A DNA stretch of 64,000 nucleotides from Spodoptera frugiperda (Eukaryota; Arthropoda; Insecta; Lepidoptera; Noctuidae). The stretch lies in assembly GCF_023101765.2 (NCBI RefSeq), contig NC_064226.1:10981251-11045250 (forward strand), read 5' to 3'. This document shows, one piece after another, positions 48,337-61,220 of this stretch (positions are counted from its first letter, which is position 1; each line of letters begins with the position of its first letter). Below the pieces are notes generated by a model. The model did no database searches, was not told the DNA's origin, and saw only the letters and a program-made list of their open reading frames with translations. The translations under genes were made by a program, and so were the position numbers.

Positions 48337-50104
48337 CCAGTAAAGCTCACAAACGCCATGGTCATAGTTTGTAAGGTCTGTCATTGGGCATATTTCAGGC
48401 TTTATTAATTTTGTAACACAATGTTGGGATAAAATTAGTTAATAAAAAACGTTGATGACTATTGTTTACTGAGAACAGGTAATTATGTACTCGTATTGTT
48501 GCTTGTAATGGACGCATAAAAATAATTACTTATGTGCTCTAAGTTACGGATTTAATTAATTACCATGTCATTATATGTTGCTGGTGCATTGTGATGTAAT
48601 TTGAGAACTGTTTCGTTTCTATTTACGTACTTTTGATTTATGTAACAAATACCCAAATCATAGCTGCTTTTACTTTAAGAAGTTACTTTTAGCAAAACTT
48701 AGGAGAGGCATTGATACTTATAAATTTTATATCATTCCTGGTATAATTTTTAAGTGTTCCTGTTCCATAATAAATAATTTAAAAAATTACAAGCGCAAAA
48801 TTTTATGACAGCACGCGCAATCGATGTTATCTATAAGGACACAGGTGTTATGGTATCATTATCATAATGAAGTAAACACCTAAATATAAATGGTTAAGTC
48901 GTAACTATACAACAATTTTAATAACAACCAATTCTGTATTTCAATTGAGCTAACTAATATACTGTAAACTGATTTGAAAAGATAAACATTCAGCGAATTA
49001 ACGTTGTCATGATAACAAAACCGCGAATCGAACATTAACTAGGAAGTGTAGCGTCGGATAAAAGCGATTTATACGCGATAATTTCAATACATAAAACATT
49101 TCATTATAAGCAGTGAGGCCCACATTATTCAAAGATATTTATTCATGTCGAATGATTGCCTTTCTTTTGTGTATCGACAATGGCGTCGCTGGCCGTATTC
49201 CATTTGCGCGCCATCGGTGTTGTTCGTTCGTTCATTGTGCACGCGAGTGTTTTGTTTCGTAGCGCCGCGGCCTGGCCCGCTCGCCGCTCGCTGCTCGTAT
49301 TCTATGAACAACATTAAACGAACACAAGATTGATGAGTTTAGACACGACCTGTGACACCTACTACCGAATGTACCACGGACACGTTTGTTTGGAATGCGC
49401 TTTATTTCACCCTTTATAATAAACGGTAATTATTGGTAGCGGTCTCGTAGACTAGCCGCCGATATGTATTTATGTAGCCGATGTCGGCTTTTTGTCTAAT
49501 GTTTGGACGAGCTCGGCCGGACTAATAGGATTTTTTATGTAGGTATACAGTGTCTGTTAGATATGCGAGTAGGTATTAAATTGACGTTAATTTATCTTGT
49601 AGTTTATTCCGCTCCGTGTACATTAATCATTGGGTATCGGTGTTCGAACTAAATTAATGTAAATTAAACCTAAATAGAACAGGATATGATACAATCTTCT
49701 GCATGTTTTGTTTTGATAGGTTTTTTGTTACTCTTCGATTACAGTTTTCCGGTAAATACTGAGAAGGTACAATTTGTAAATCAATTGTTCTTGACACCAA
49801 TAACATTTTGGTTGTAACGAGAAACGATATGATATTACAAGTGAAAGTCGTCGGCACAGAAAGGGGTCTAAACTACTAGGTGCATGGGAGTCATTACAGC
49901 TAATTCGATTGTTTGGGCAGCGTAGATTTGGGCCGAGCGCGGTGGTTGTGCCCCTGTAATTTGGACAGGCCGCGCCGCGCCGCGCGCCTTCTTAGAAACC
50001 AACTATTACAAACTATGATACGCTTGAAGTTACGAACTACTTATAAGCTTTGATACGTAAACAAAGCATACATTATTGTGATTGTTTTTCATCCAAATAA
50101 TAGT

Positions 50105-50640
50105 AGCTTGCGAAGAGGGTTTCTTTTATAAATGCAAATTAATCACATATGTGATTAACTGACTGATAGACAACGCACAGCCAAAACGTAGAGAGCTGAA
50201 ATTTGGCATGAATGTTCTTTGCGGAATGTAGAGTAGCACTAAGGTAGGATAATTATTTTCAAATTCATCCCCTAAGGGTAGAAAGGGGGGGGGGGAGAAT
50301 AGAAAACTTTTACAACATACATACTACTAAAACATTGAAACGATTTAAATGAAATTTGGTATAGATGTGGCCTTAAAACACGAAAAAAGATTATGAAATA
50401 GCTTTTATCCCAGGAACCCCTGGAAAGGGGGTAAGGTATTTATTATGCCGGAAATCTAACGGGAACAGAAACGATGTGGTAAAATCGCAGGACTCTCTAT
50501 CTCTTAAACCACTGAACCTATTCGATTAAAATTTGGTACAACGATAGTTTGAGAGTAAGGAAAGGACATATACGGTAATAGTTTTATGTAATCGCGCACG
50601 TCAACGTCAACTTATATGGTAGTACCTACATTGTTATAAT
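50105..50640. mobile_element. Degenerate dispersed repeat, modular
   Basis: The words GAAATTTGGCATGAATG, GAAATTTGGTATAGATG and AAAATTTGGTACAACGATAG recur within 400 bases, each with a nearby CATTGAAACG- or CACTGAACC-type segment. This looks like old copies of an abundant moth interspersed repeat inserted or repeated side by side. An 11-base G run lies near 50285. Confidence 0.45.
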
Positions 50641-52682
50641 AAATTAATTTCTAAATTATATTGGTATTCTGCTAACTGGCGGGATAAATCTAGTTAATTA
50701 ATTAAATAAGGTTTTATTCAAATATACCTATGTATGTACTTGTATTATCAGTATCTGCGGTAATATACTCACGCTATATGACATCATTATACACATATGA
50801 CTACCTATACCTACTAGTTACTAAGTGCCGTTAAACAAATTTATATATACTTAATATTAAATACATACCTATAACAAGGAAAAGATAAATATGCAATTAA
50901 GTATTATTAGAATATCCGTTAATTTATAGTATATATGTATAAAGTAAATTACATATTATATTGATAAATGTTATATTTTAGGTATGTGACTAAAATCATA
51001 TGCGGAATATTAATTTAATTAGGAACATTGACGTATTGCTATGTCGAAACTAATTTGAGAGTCTAACGATAGAGTAACGTGACGTTATTGATGATAACAA
51101 TGTCGTCACGTTTATTGGTGATAAGTATAGGTACCCGTTTTATTAAGGTAAGGAAATACATTAATGAGTTAAATTAATAATATAAAATAATTGATAAGAT
51201 TTTTCTATATTCGGTTGTTACTAAGTAGGAATTAAGTAATTAAGTATTACTTACTTGAACTACTTTCATTCTTAAGTAAAAGATTACTATTAGGTACACT
51301 ATCAAATAAAACGTCAAAGCCCATTCGTATAAATTGTGTTCAAAATGCGGCATCATTTCGTTTTCAGCATGACAACATAAATAAAGCGCTCTCGTAACCG
51401 GCTGTCAAGTGCACATTAGCAAAGGCAACACAATAATATCATACGAATCTGTGTAAAACAAAACGTTTGCTTGATCATAACAAAATAAATGTTTATGTTG
51501 TTTGTAGGAAAGGCCGCAATTACCGAGGGCGGCGGTAGGAACGGAGTGCTCGCGCCCGGCACTGGCTGGCCCACTACGATTTTTATCTCAAACGGTGAGC
51601 CGACGTTTCCATCCGCGTAATTACAGAGTTTAGGCCATAGAGTGAATTATTAGACGCGCCGCACCGCGGTAATCAACACAATAATTGTTATTCACGGCGC
51701 TAGTGTTTGGCGCTGGCGAGGTGCGAGTGTGCGGCACCCACTACACTACACAAATTGAATTTCATACAATTGCCGTGTAACGGTCGGCCTGTGTTGCCTT
51801 TTTATATACACGTCACGTGACGCGCTTTTTGTTTAGCTTCATAAAGAGCAATTTACATTTTTTTTGCTTGCAAATTAAATTTATAACGTCATAAAAAGGC
51901 TAGGTCTTAATCCACGACAGAATAAATCAGTTACAAGTTACAAAAAAGAATGAAATGCATTGTAAATTAATTTCGGATAACGGTCGTGATTCATTCTGAA
52001 GTTAATACATTTTTGATTGTTATTGTTGACTTACATAAAGCGATGGGAAATTATTAAATTACGTTTTCGATTACACTTTATTTTATTGTATAAATATTTT
52101 GTTTAGAAACTGTGCGATTAAGTTAATGGTAATTTTAAATTCACTAATTTTAAAAGTACATACCTTGGGCTGTAATTCATTCGACTTAACTGAAGCTTTT
52201 AAAAACAAAACAAGGGAACTACGGGGCAATTTATTTTCCTAGGGCGGCGCCCGCCCGCGCAAATTCATTACCAGCACAACCTGGCGCTTCCGTTTCCGTT
52301 GCCCAGTACTGCCAACTTCACAGAAAACAACAATATCGAATTATTCAGTATACATTACAGGTTTGGTTCAAAGGTACAGTTTCAACTTAAAACTTAAATG
52401 GCAATGTATGGTAAATATGAGTTTGTATTGTAATGATTGATATTTTCATGGTTTCTAGTGGTAGTTGGTGCGGATCGTGATAAAATCGACTTGACGTGAC
52501 TGCGACTTCGTTTGCTCAGCCGCTGCTAAACAAAACTAACATAAACTTCTACTGTTTTGTTTTTCATGTGTTTAAAGTTTTTTTTATGTGGTGAGCAGGC
52601 AGTAGACAGTTATAGGTTAACACGTAGCTTTACTGTATATGGAGTTGTTATTCCTTGGTTGAACAAGATGAACGTAATTGGA

Positions 52683-52886
52683 TTTTTTTATGGTGGTGGT
52701 CTTCCTGACGATGAGCCCATGCACACTAGAAACACGGTGTTAGAAGTGTATTGCCAGCCTTTGGGGATTAGCAATTTGAAGATTGGGGAGATTGGGAAGG
52801 GGGTAATTGGGCCATCGGTATCCTTACTCACACAATGAAACACAACGTAAGCGTTGTTGCACGTCAGTGTTCTGTGAGGCCATGGC
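52683..52886 (-). mobile_element. SINE, inverted copy of the 44548 element
   Basis: Reading on the minus strand from 52886 gives GCCATGGCCTCACAGAACAC, CAACGCTTACGTTGTG, then GGCCCAATTACCCCC and GGCTGGCAATACACTTC, ending at a T-rich boundary near 52683. It is clearly related to 44548-44797 but more diverged. Confidence 0.65.
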
Positions 52887-54179
52887 TTCACTCTTGTCGA
52901 GCCGGCCCATTCTTGCCGCAACGTGGCCTTCTAGACTAATAACAGAAATGATGAAAAGTGGGTGTACAACCACTGGCAAATGCAAGTATAATATATTTAC
53001 GACATGAAGAACACCTGGTTTGGAAACAGGTGTACATATACTGTATGTAACATAGTTCCTCATATATTATATATTTATGTCCGCGGCCGCGGCCTCACAA
53101 CAGACGGCGCGAGGGGTTCTAAAGGTCACCATACATAAGTAACGCCAGTCCGGCTCTGGGCACTGATTGCAACAACACTAACTTGAGGCGCTCACGCTCT
53201 GACGTAGTAGAGAAAGCAATGGGATAGTCTTTTGTTTTGACTTGTTTTCTTCCAAAATGCATTATTCAAAAAATTAATTATTGTTTGTAGGTTAATGAGA
53301 AGTTCTATTTATCTATACTCGTATAATACAACTGTAGAGGCGTTAATACTGTACATTAAAAATATTTTAAAAAAATAGTTTATGTTACTAGATAGTAAAC
53401 TAGATACCGGACTCAAAAATGTGATATTTTATTATTTTCTCTTTAATTGAATTTTCTCATTTAAATTTATGCTTAGGCAACATAGTTATTTATCAAACTT
53501 TCGTAAAAGAGGAGGGTATGGAGCACAAGAAAGGTTTTTATACCAGAATTCCCATGACATCGAGAGTTGCGCTGGAAAACGTTACTACGCGTAGGTCGCG
53601 GGCACAGCTAGTATTGAATAAATGTAATTTGTACAAATTGTACAGGTTTACGGTCCCATGTAATTAGAGGTTATTCTTGCGTCTTCTTTCATTGTTTTAT
53701 TGCTCCTCGATCAACGAGACGATACTATTCTTGTGATGTTGTTATCAACAGCCCGTGATGGTACTGGACTACGATGCTTTTCTACATCAGAGGGTTTGCA
53801 ACTATCTCCTTTAGCAACTTCCAATAGCAATTGATGCATACTGCTTATCTTAATCTCAAAAATGTACTTAAACACGTTTAAAATAATAATATTCATGACT
53901 AACAAATTGTCTAAATAGATAATGATACACCATTACAGAATATTAGTTACATATCCCACGCTTTGTGTGCCGTTGTTGTTATACTTGTGTAATGTGTAAC
54001 TTAATCTTGGGGTAAGCAGAAAGCAAGGTATTTGATCTGCATGTATTTTAGATTTCCTTTAATTACGATAATCGAGGGACGTGTCATTAATCAACTAGAT
54101 TATTTTTGTCGAGTATAGATTTGTCGGATTAAGTAGAAAAATATATTGTTTTCTTTTTCTATCTTTTTATTATTCAACT

Positions 54180-54370
54180 TTCGCGTGGTTTCACCCGCTC
54201 CGCTCGGCTCCTATTGATCGTAGCATGATGTTATAATAAAATAGCCTATATAAACTTTCGCAATAATTAATGGACTATCCAACACAAAAATAATGATTCG
54301 ATTAGTAATTAACAAATCAAATAAACAAACCAACAAACAAACTCTTTAGCTTAATATATTAGTATAGAAG
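54180..54370 (-). mobile_element. Dispersed repeat fragment
   Basis: ATTAATGGACTATCCAACAC with AAAAATAATG, and the end TAGCTTAATATATTAGTATAG, match a fragment at about 16835-16965 in PAAF1 intron 3 (AATGGAATATCCAACAC and TATATTAGTATAG). Both look like 3' or 5' ends of one interspersed family read in reverse. Confidence 0.5.
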
Positions 54371-55430
54371 GATGAATAGTTCATGATTGTGACATTGCGC
54401 TCTTATTACATTGGACTCATAATATAACACACATACCTACACAGGGTGTTTCGTTCAATATGTCCGCGTCTATTTACCCCTTTGTCGTGTAAAAGTATTA
54501 GAAAACCATACAATTATAATAGGCTTTCAATACTAACTGCTGTACTCAGAAACATTAAATGATTGCTCAAACTATTCCTTAGTAACGATTTTGTTCCGAC
54601 AACAATTGCTAAGGACTGGGTTAAGTAACCATTAAAAGACTCTGAGTGCAGTTAGACAATCTATAGATACATTGTACACACTAACACCAAGGTTACATTT
54701 CGTTAAACATTAAACAAAAGTGACTTAGTAACACGATTTCTAACAGTTAAGGAAACATCTAGGCTTAAACTATAGATTTTATTGCACAAACTAATGAAAG
54801 TTCTCAGTAAATTATTAGAAAGATACATTTAACCTTCAAACTAACTGCTCTATAGGCATTTACTAGTATTACTAAATAGTAATAACGGTACAATGACATG
54901 TAGTAACAAAATCGAAAGAATACAATAAATCATTTTACTAATTTGATAAACTATTAATTAATGGAGTTGAGTAATTGTGGCTTTCTATACTTTGTCCCGG
55001 TGCACGCAATCGAATCAATATAAATATATATGTGGCATATGTATGTGTGTACATATGTCAATGCTAATAAAGCTGATTCATATAATAAGGTTAATTAAGA
55101 TTAGCCATTTAACTAACCGCCTAAATGATTAGCTGTTTGACTGAATGACTGAATTTATTGTTCAGGCCGTTTGTTAAATAGTGAAGGAATTTTCCTTAAA
55201 ACTGAGTGGCTACCAGAACGGTAGGTTAGGTTAGGACTGTACTGCGATATCATTTATTATTATTATTAAACTCATCATCATCATTTATTAAACTGGCTAG
55301 GCTGTTAGTTGAATATCTTTTTAAGCTAATTGGTTGCGACATGTACAAATAAATTATTTTATTACTAGTATCTGAGCGACTAACAGTACATACTTGAAAC
55401 GAATAGTCGTAGAAAAGTAACATAAATAAC

Positions 55431-55675
55431 AAAAAATCACGGTTTACTCACGTAAAAGCCTAGCTTCACTGACAGACAGACTGACGGACAATTCAATTTG
55501 ACGTTTCAAAAGTGCCTAATTTAGGATTAATTGAAATAAATGCTTTGACTTTGACTTTAAACTAACGATTAGGCTACGCGACGTCGCTGCGTCTGTTCAC
55601 GATGAAGCGTCCTTCTGTGACTTGAAACTAATAGAGCTTTTCTGCATTAATTTACGCAAGTAAACCTTGATTTTT
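55431..55675. mobile_element. MITE, relative of the 26846 element
   Basis: The left end reads AAAAAATCACGGTTTACTCA followed by CGTAAA. The right end reads TTTACGCAAGTAAACC then TTGATTTTT, its imperfect complement. The interior contains AATAAATGCTTTGACTTTGA, typical of moth retroposon tails, so another element may be nested inside. Confidence 0.6.
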
Positions 55676-56329
55676 AGATAATTTAGTATGTTTCATGACA
55701 GTTATTATAAAAAATGGGACATATTTATAAATTCCTTGAAATACTAAGAGAATTTCCTAAAATTCCCATGGAAAGAAGACAAATTAATTTTAATGTGTGC
55801 ACAAAGTCACGAGCTAAAGCTAGTCTCTTCATAAATATGTAATTCAATAACAATAATCGGACTCTCTTTAACGCCAACATAAAACTTATGTTTAAAGTGA
55901 ATAACTCGGGTTAGCTACAAGCAATATTCATATTAATTTTGAAGGTAGTAAGAGCGAATTCTGCTTACATGACTGTTGGTGCTTAAGTTGAGTAGAAGTG
56001 TTTCATTCAGTAATATGATGGTGTGGTTGAGCTTACATATTATTCCGAGCTGTTACGTAAGATGTTTCATATTTCATGTTCTCTTTTCATTGTTTCTTTG
56101 TACTTATCTACCTAATGAACATTAAGGTCTTTAGGTACTCATGCTTGTAAATAAAAGAGAATAAAATTACGTAAATGTTTTAGATACTGAGATATGTTTC
56201 GGATTTTTACATTTCTATTGCACGCGTTAGCTCAGCTCAGCTCTAACTTTATTTATATTGAAAGCTATTAGAATCGAAACATTCATAAGTTTTGTTGTAA
56301 TTGATGTAGTTTGAAGGTGTGAGACATGA

Positions 56330-56760
56330 GACCGCGAGCGCCGCTAGGGGGAGTATCCGGCGGAGAGGAGCGCGGCTGGAGGCGGACAGATGGACCGGCC
56401 GGTTATACATACAAGTTGTGATCTCGCCGATGTGCAGATGTAAGATAAGAAGCAATTAAGCCTCCATGAATATACGAGCCAGCATCGCAACCCCCGCATA
56501 CATTACCACTTTTCCGATGCCAGTTAATAAATAAAATCTCATATTTGCGCTCGCTGCCCAATGATATATAACGTTTGTTAATTAGGTTATCTCCCCGTCG
56601 GCATCTACAAAGGGCTAAGGTTTAAAAGGCTCGTTGATATTAAAAATGCCGCTTATAACTTTTATCATAAATCACCCTGTGGCAAAATCGCGAGGGCGCG
56701 CGAAAAAATTTTCGATCTACTTGGAACAAAAAATATGCAAGTAATGATGAAAGTCTGAGA
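56330..56760. promoter_or_regulatory. GC/CpG-rich island, candidate enhancer
   Basis: A CpG-rich stretch (CGCGAGCGCCGCTAGGGGG) is followed by GATA-type (TAAGATAAGAAG), homeodomain-type (TTAATTAGG) and Caudal-like (TTTATCATAAATCA) words. The island is distinct from neighbouring AT-rich DNA and lies about 4.5 kb upstream of FoxB copy 2. Function is inferred from composition and motif content only. Confidence 0.3.
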
Positions 56761-57171
56761 GCTTTTTTGAGTAGCTGCGGACTTGCTTAGAATTAATTGT
56801 GGAGCGCTCGATGGCCGCCTAGCCGCCTGCCACTAAAATATTTGCCGTGTAGTCTCGCGGTTCTTCATTATTCAGGATTATTCACAACTGCGTCCTAACC
56901 GCCGACGTCACCTATCTACAATAACTACATAATGTACGTTAAATTTTCATATTTATACACCGACAACGGTAGCGTATGTGAAACTATTTATATTATATTA
57001 AGATCTCGATACCATATACGCAGAAATAAATGTCTATTCTACTCTATTCTATAATTACTTAGCATTATCTTATTAAAATTTCAAAATTGCGTTGGTATAT
57101 CCAATTACCCTAATTTATCCTTGAGGAAAACCTAATATTTTACTTTGAGGAAAAAGGAGATGGATACTATT

Positions 57172-57217
57172 CAATGTTATATCTATATACCTACATGCGT
57201 ATATAGATATAACATTG
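57172..57217. repeat. Perfect 19 bp hairpin with 8-base loop
   Basis: CAATGTTATATCTATATAC at 57172-57190 is exactly complementary to GTATATAGATATAACATTG at 57199-57217; the loop is CTACATGC. Confidence 0.95.
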
Positions 57218-57377
57218 ACAAATTCTTAGCCAATGCTCTAATTAACCACAACTTAAAATAGTTGTTGAGGTTTTCTATCGTAGAACAAAGCTATGGCAGA
57301 AAATTATCTTATATAATAACATCCTGACAGCGATTGTATTCTAAGTCTTATTTTTTAAATAGGAAAGCTATAGTATT

Positions 57378-57529
57378 TTTTTTTGAGGGGGTAAAATCAT
57401 CTAATGACTTCTCCCGCCTTGGGTGAGGCGGGAGGGAGCGTCAGATTCTTACTGACTAAAAACCACCCCGTTCCTTCTCCTGCTTTGAGCCGTAACCCCG
57501 GTAACCTTTAACGTTGTCCGCAGCTCCGG
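57378..57529 (-). mobile_element. Short SINE with 8 bp target-site duplication
   Basis: Same family and orientation as 46817-46973: T-run, GAGGGGGTAAAATCATC, CTTCTCCCGCCTTGGG, CCACCCCGTTCCTTCTCCTG, ending GTCCGCAGCTCCGG. ATAGTATT flanks it at 57370-57377 and 57530-57537. Confidence 0.85.
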
Positions 57530-60500
57530 ATAGTATTATACCTAGTGACATATAGTTTTTTAGACTTTTAGAGCCAATTTGTGTGAGCTAAAGTATTGTT
57601 GTGGCCTGGAGGTTGCGGTTCCGCTCGTCTACCATGAGGATGCGGTAGTACCGCATCACGTGAGATATTTCAATTATTATACAGTTCCTAAGTTTCTTTA
57701 GACACCATTGAATTAGGGAAAAAATGTATTGTTTTTTAAGATATATCAACCATTTATAGTCGGACCCGGTACTTCCCAGTTTACTTTACGGAGTTCCCGG
57801 TTCTAAATTACATATCTTCCCAATTTATCAGGTTTTACGCTGGTTTTTCCATCGCCAGATAATTTGTTTCGGCGAAATATTTGACAATTATTCTAAAAAC
57901 TGTAACTGTACTAAAAACTGTCAAATGTAAATTTATAATATCAGATAAAATGATCTGTCAATTGAAAAAATCTGCCTTCAATTAATTATTCAGTATTATA
58001 ACAACTTTTCCTGCATTACCTATATTTTGGTTTATTTTTAATTACCATTTATTTTTCTATATGTTTATAGGAAGTTTTATAAACTTTTAACTCAATAAAT
58101 AGGCAATGAACAAAAACGAGCTAACATTTTGAGACCGTTGGTGTTGTAAAAGAACCGACGAACAGTTTTAATGAGACCCTCGAGTTCTCATCGAAAGCAG
58201 AGCGTGGGCTCGTGATTACCATGGAGCCCCCTGTAATAATAAAATATCGACAGGCCGCCTTTATCGACTGCCTTCTCGATAAGCATCCGTGACGAATTCG
58301 CACCATTCCAGACCCTCGGACCTACGATACTCGCATGACCGCGTAAACACATTATTAAAACGACTAATGATACATCGCGAACAACCAAAAACATCTCTTA
58401 AGATTAAAGTGACAAGATTTATTTTCCAAATCAGGGTGTCATGTCACAGTGAGTCGCTTTTGAGGGAAAACGACGGAGATATTCGAAACGATACTTTAAT
58501 TACAATTATAATATTACCTTAACGGGTTTTGGAATTTTGAGGAAACTGAGGCTGTAATTGAATTATTTAAGTTTTAAACAGTTTCCTTGAATGCAATTAC
58601 AATTGCAATTTCGACTTAAATAAGGTTTGCGGTCACACATTTAATTAACGTTTAAATGCGATATTATATATCTATTTCTAGAATATAAGAAAGGACGATA
58701 ATAAATTATTATTTATGTTTTATTTTGTGGAAAACGCCTAAAAATTTTGCTTCTTGCACAGAAGAAGTGTAAGGAAAAATCATCCAAAGAATGAAAACAT
58801 TTAAAAGTTGCATCGACCTAACACGGCGTCGAATCGAACTAATAGCAAATATCTACCTATTAACAGACGAATGTCACCCGCCATGTTTTTGTCACAGATC
58901 GTTCACCTCTCAACCATTCACGGATTTAGGAAACGGTAACAATAAAAAGATAATAAAAAAACTGTTTCGTGCACAATGCGTCCATTAACGTTTTTGCTTT
59001 CTAAAAGTCAATACTATGTCCAATCGTTGGATTAGTGACTTTCTGTTATATTAGTATTCTTAGTAATGCAGACCACGCAATCGATTAGAATATCTATTTG
59101 CCTAATTGTATATTCAATCAGCATTTTATGGCGGTTATAAGTCTGATTATGCTAATACTTTAGTAATCTTAAGCAAGGCAAATTGTTCTTTAAAACTAAT
59201 GAGGTTACGTTAATATTTAGACTAGGAAAGTTTATTTCTATTGTACTGTTTTATCATGTTATCTAATTCAATATATCATTATCCTAATTTAAAACTAAAA
59301 ACTTAAAACTACGACTTAAAACCTACTACTTAAAACTAAATATTTCATTATCCTAATTTAAAACAAATGTAAATTTGTGTTAAGCTCATAGCCTAAACTG
59401 CTCACCTGATTATGATGAATTTGGGTATAAAGATAGATAAAAATGAAGATCGGAGGATCAATCGAACATGGCTACTTACTACTATTATTAGAAAAAATTA
59501 AATTATCCTATACTAGAGTTCAGTGGTGAGTTTTTGGACAGGCCAATGTCCAGTATTGTGGAAACGACAAATGATGTTGATATAACTTAACCCTCTGTTT
59601 TTGAAGTGAGCCCTACAACTGATGTGTGACACAGTAAGAAGGTACAATTTATTGTTACCTAGGTAACATTATATTGTTACAATAGAACATTGTCTTGTCT
59701 GCCTCTCATGAAGTTAGGAAGACATAATGCAAGGTGCTCCACTTCTTCCTTGTTTGTCAATCAGTTCATATACTTATGTATGTAGAAAAATGCTGTAAAA
59801 TTGTGCATGTTTTTTCTACTAAATAAATAAATAAATGTAGATAGTTCGTGTAATAGGGTAGATGACTAATTTTTATTTCGACGTCCGTCTTGTAGATTAT
59901 TATAAAATATCAGACACGTATTTTTTATTTTCTTACGAAAACAAATACTTTCGAAGATATATCGATTTGAAATATCGCGTGACGTCACTTCTAGGTACAT
60001 TTTATATGTAGAAATGACGTCTTGCTCCCACTCCTAATCGTTTTACCTTAAGTATTGGTATCTTATATGACAAAATAAAAAAATGTGTCTAATATCTTTT
60101 ATTACCTAACTGACGGACTAGTAAGTAAATTTAAAATTTTCGTAACCCGTCATCATGCCAATTCCGAGTAATGTAGAGTTATGTTTGTTAACATTATATG
60201 TTTATTTAGGTAAAGGAAAATGTAGTAGTTAGGTTTTCAAAATTAATTAAAAGTAGGCCGCTATTCACGCACCTGCGTCTGCTTAGCAGGAAAAAATCTA
60301 GTAGCTACGTAAGTAGTTAAGTTTTAGTACCCAAATTAACATAATTCGTAGATAAGAGAATAAATAGAGCTATTGAAACACAAAGACCTGGTTAAATATG
60401 CAATAATAAAAACAACATGGCCTTGGAGTTTTTAGCATTTGTTGTTAGGTAAGTAGGTACACTACAATCGTAAATTTAGCTTGTTAGTGCTGTTAAGCTG

Positions 60501-61220
60501 TTTGGTTTTATGAACAGGTCATAAACTAGCCGGTGTAGCTCTGTTACCTAATTATTTAGCGCAGCAGATAAGCCTAACAGCCGAATTACTACGAACTGGC
60601 ACACCGATTCACTAAAATATTAATTTCTAGGTCAAAGATTTAGTCTAAATTGTACCGGTGACATCACGACATCACAATAACTTGCCATCTGTTCCAAAAC
60701 ATTTAGATCTAAGACTAAGAGTTCGTAAAATATCTGTGGTCACCATTTGTATACGTTACTAAATAATATCTAGATAATCCCGCTTATAAATTACAATGCA
60801 AAGGATTTTAATAACACTCATTCATTATTATTAAATCTGTATATAATTCAAATCTGTTTTTCTGTATCATCGTAATTTACATATGCTAAATAAAAAGCGG
60901 TGTCATCACAAAAGATTTTGGAGGCAATATAAACATAATATCAATTTAAATTCCTTGTTAGTGGAGCGAAAGCCGACATCATACCTGAAAGTGGAGAGAC
61001 CCCATTGGATGACGTGCGCGCCAATCGCGTGCGAGCTTCTCAGCCGCTACATCCGGCCGGCAGCGGGCGGGCGGGCCAGACCGAGCGGTCGCCGCGCCTC
61101 GGTGCTCAGTTCCTCTCCACACCTCGCATCGGACTGACGTGTTCCTACATCCGTGTGTTGTTGTTAATTTTGACTTTATTGATATTGACTAGTTCTACTG
61201 GGATCTATCGGGCTGTGACA

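Larger units (their letters stand above)
41289..61004. other. ~20 kb interval between the two FoxB genes
   Basis: I find no protein gene in this stretch. It contains SINE and MITE copies (listed separately), hairpins, microsatellites and several GC- and CpG-richer islands in AT-rich DNA, for example about 42270-42600, 45990-46140, 49150-49310, 49900-49995, 51520-51830, 52240-52320 and 56330-56760. Gene-poor DNA with scattered islands is usual around developmental transcription factor genes, and the islands are candidate enhancers for either FoxB gene. Short open frames inside them lack recognisable domains. Confidence 0.5.
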
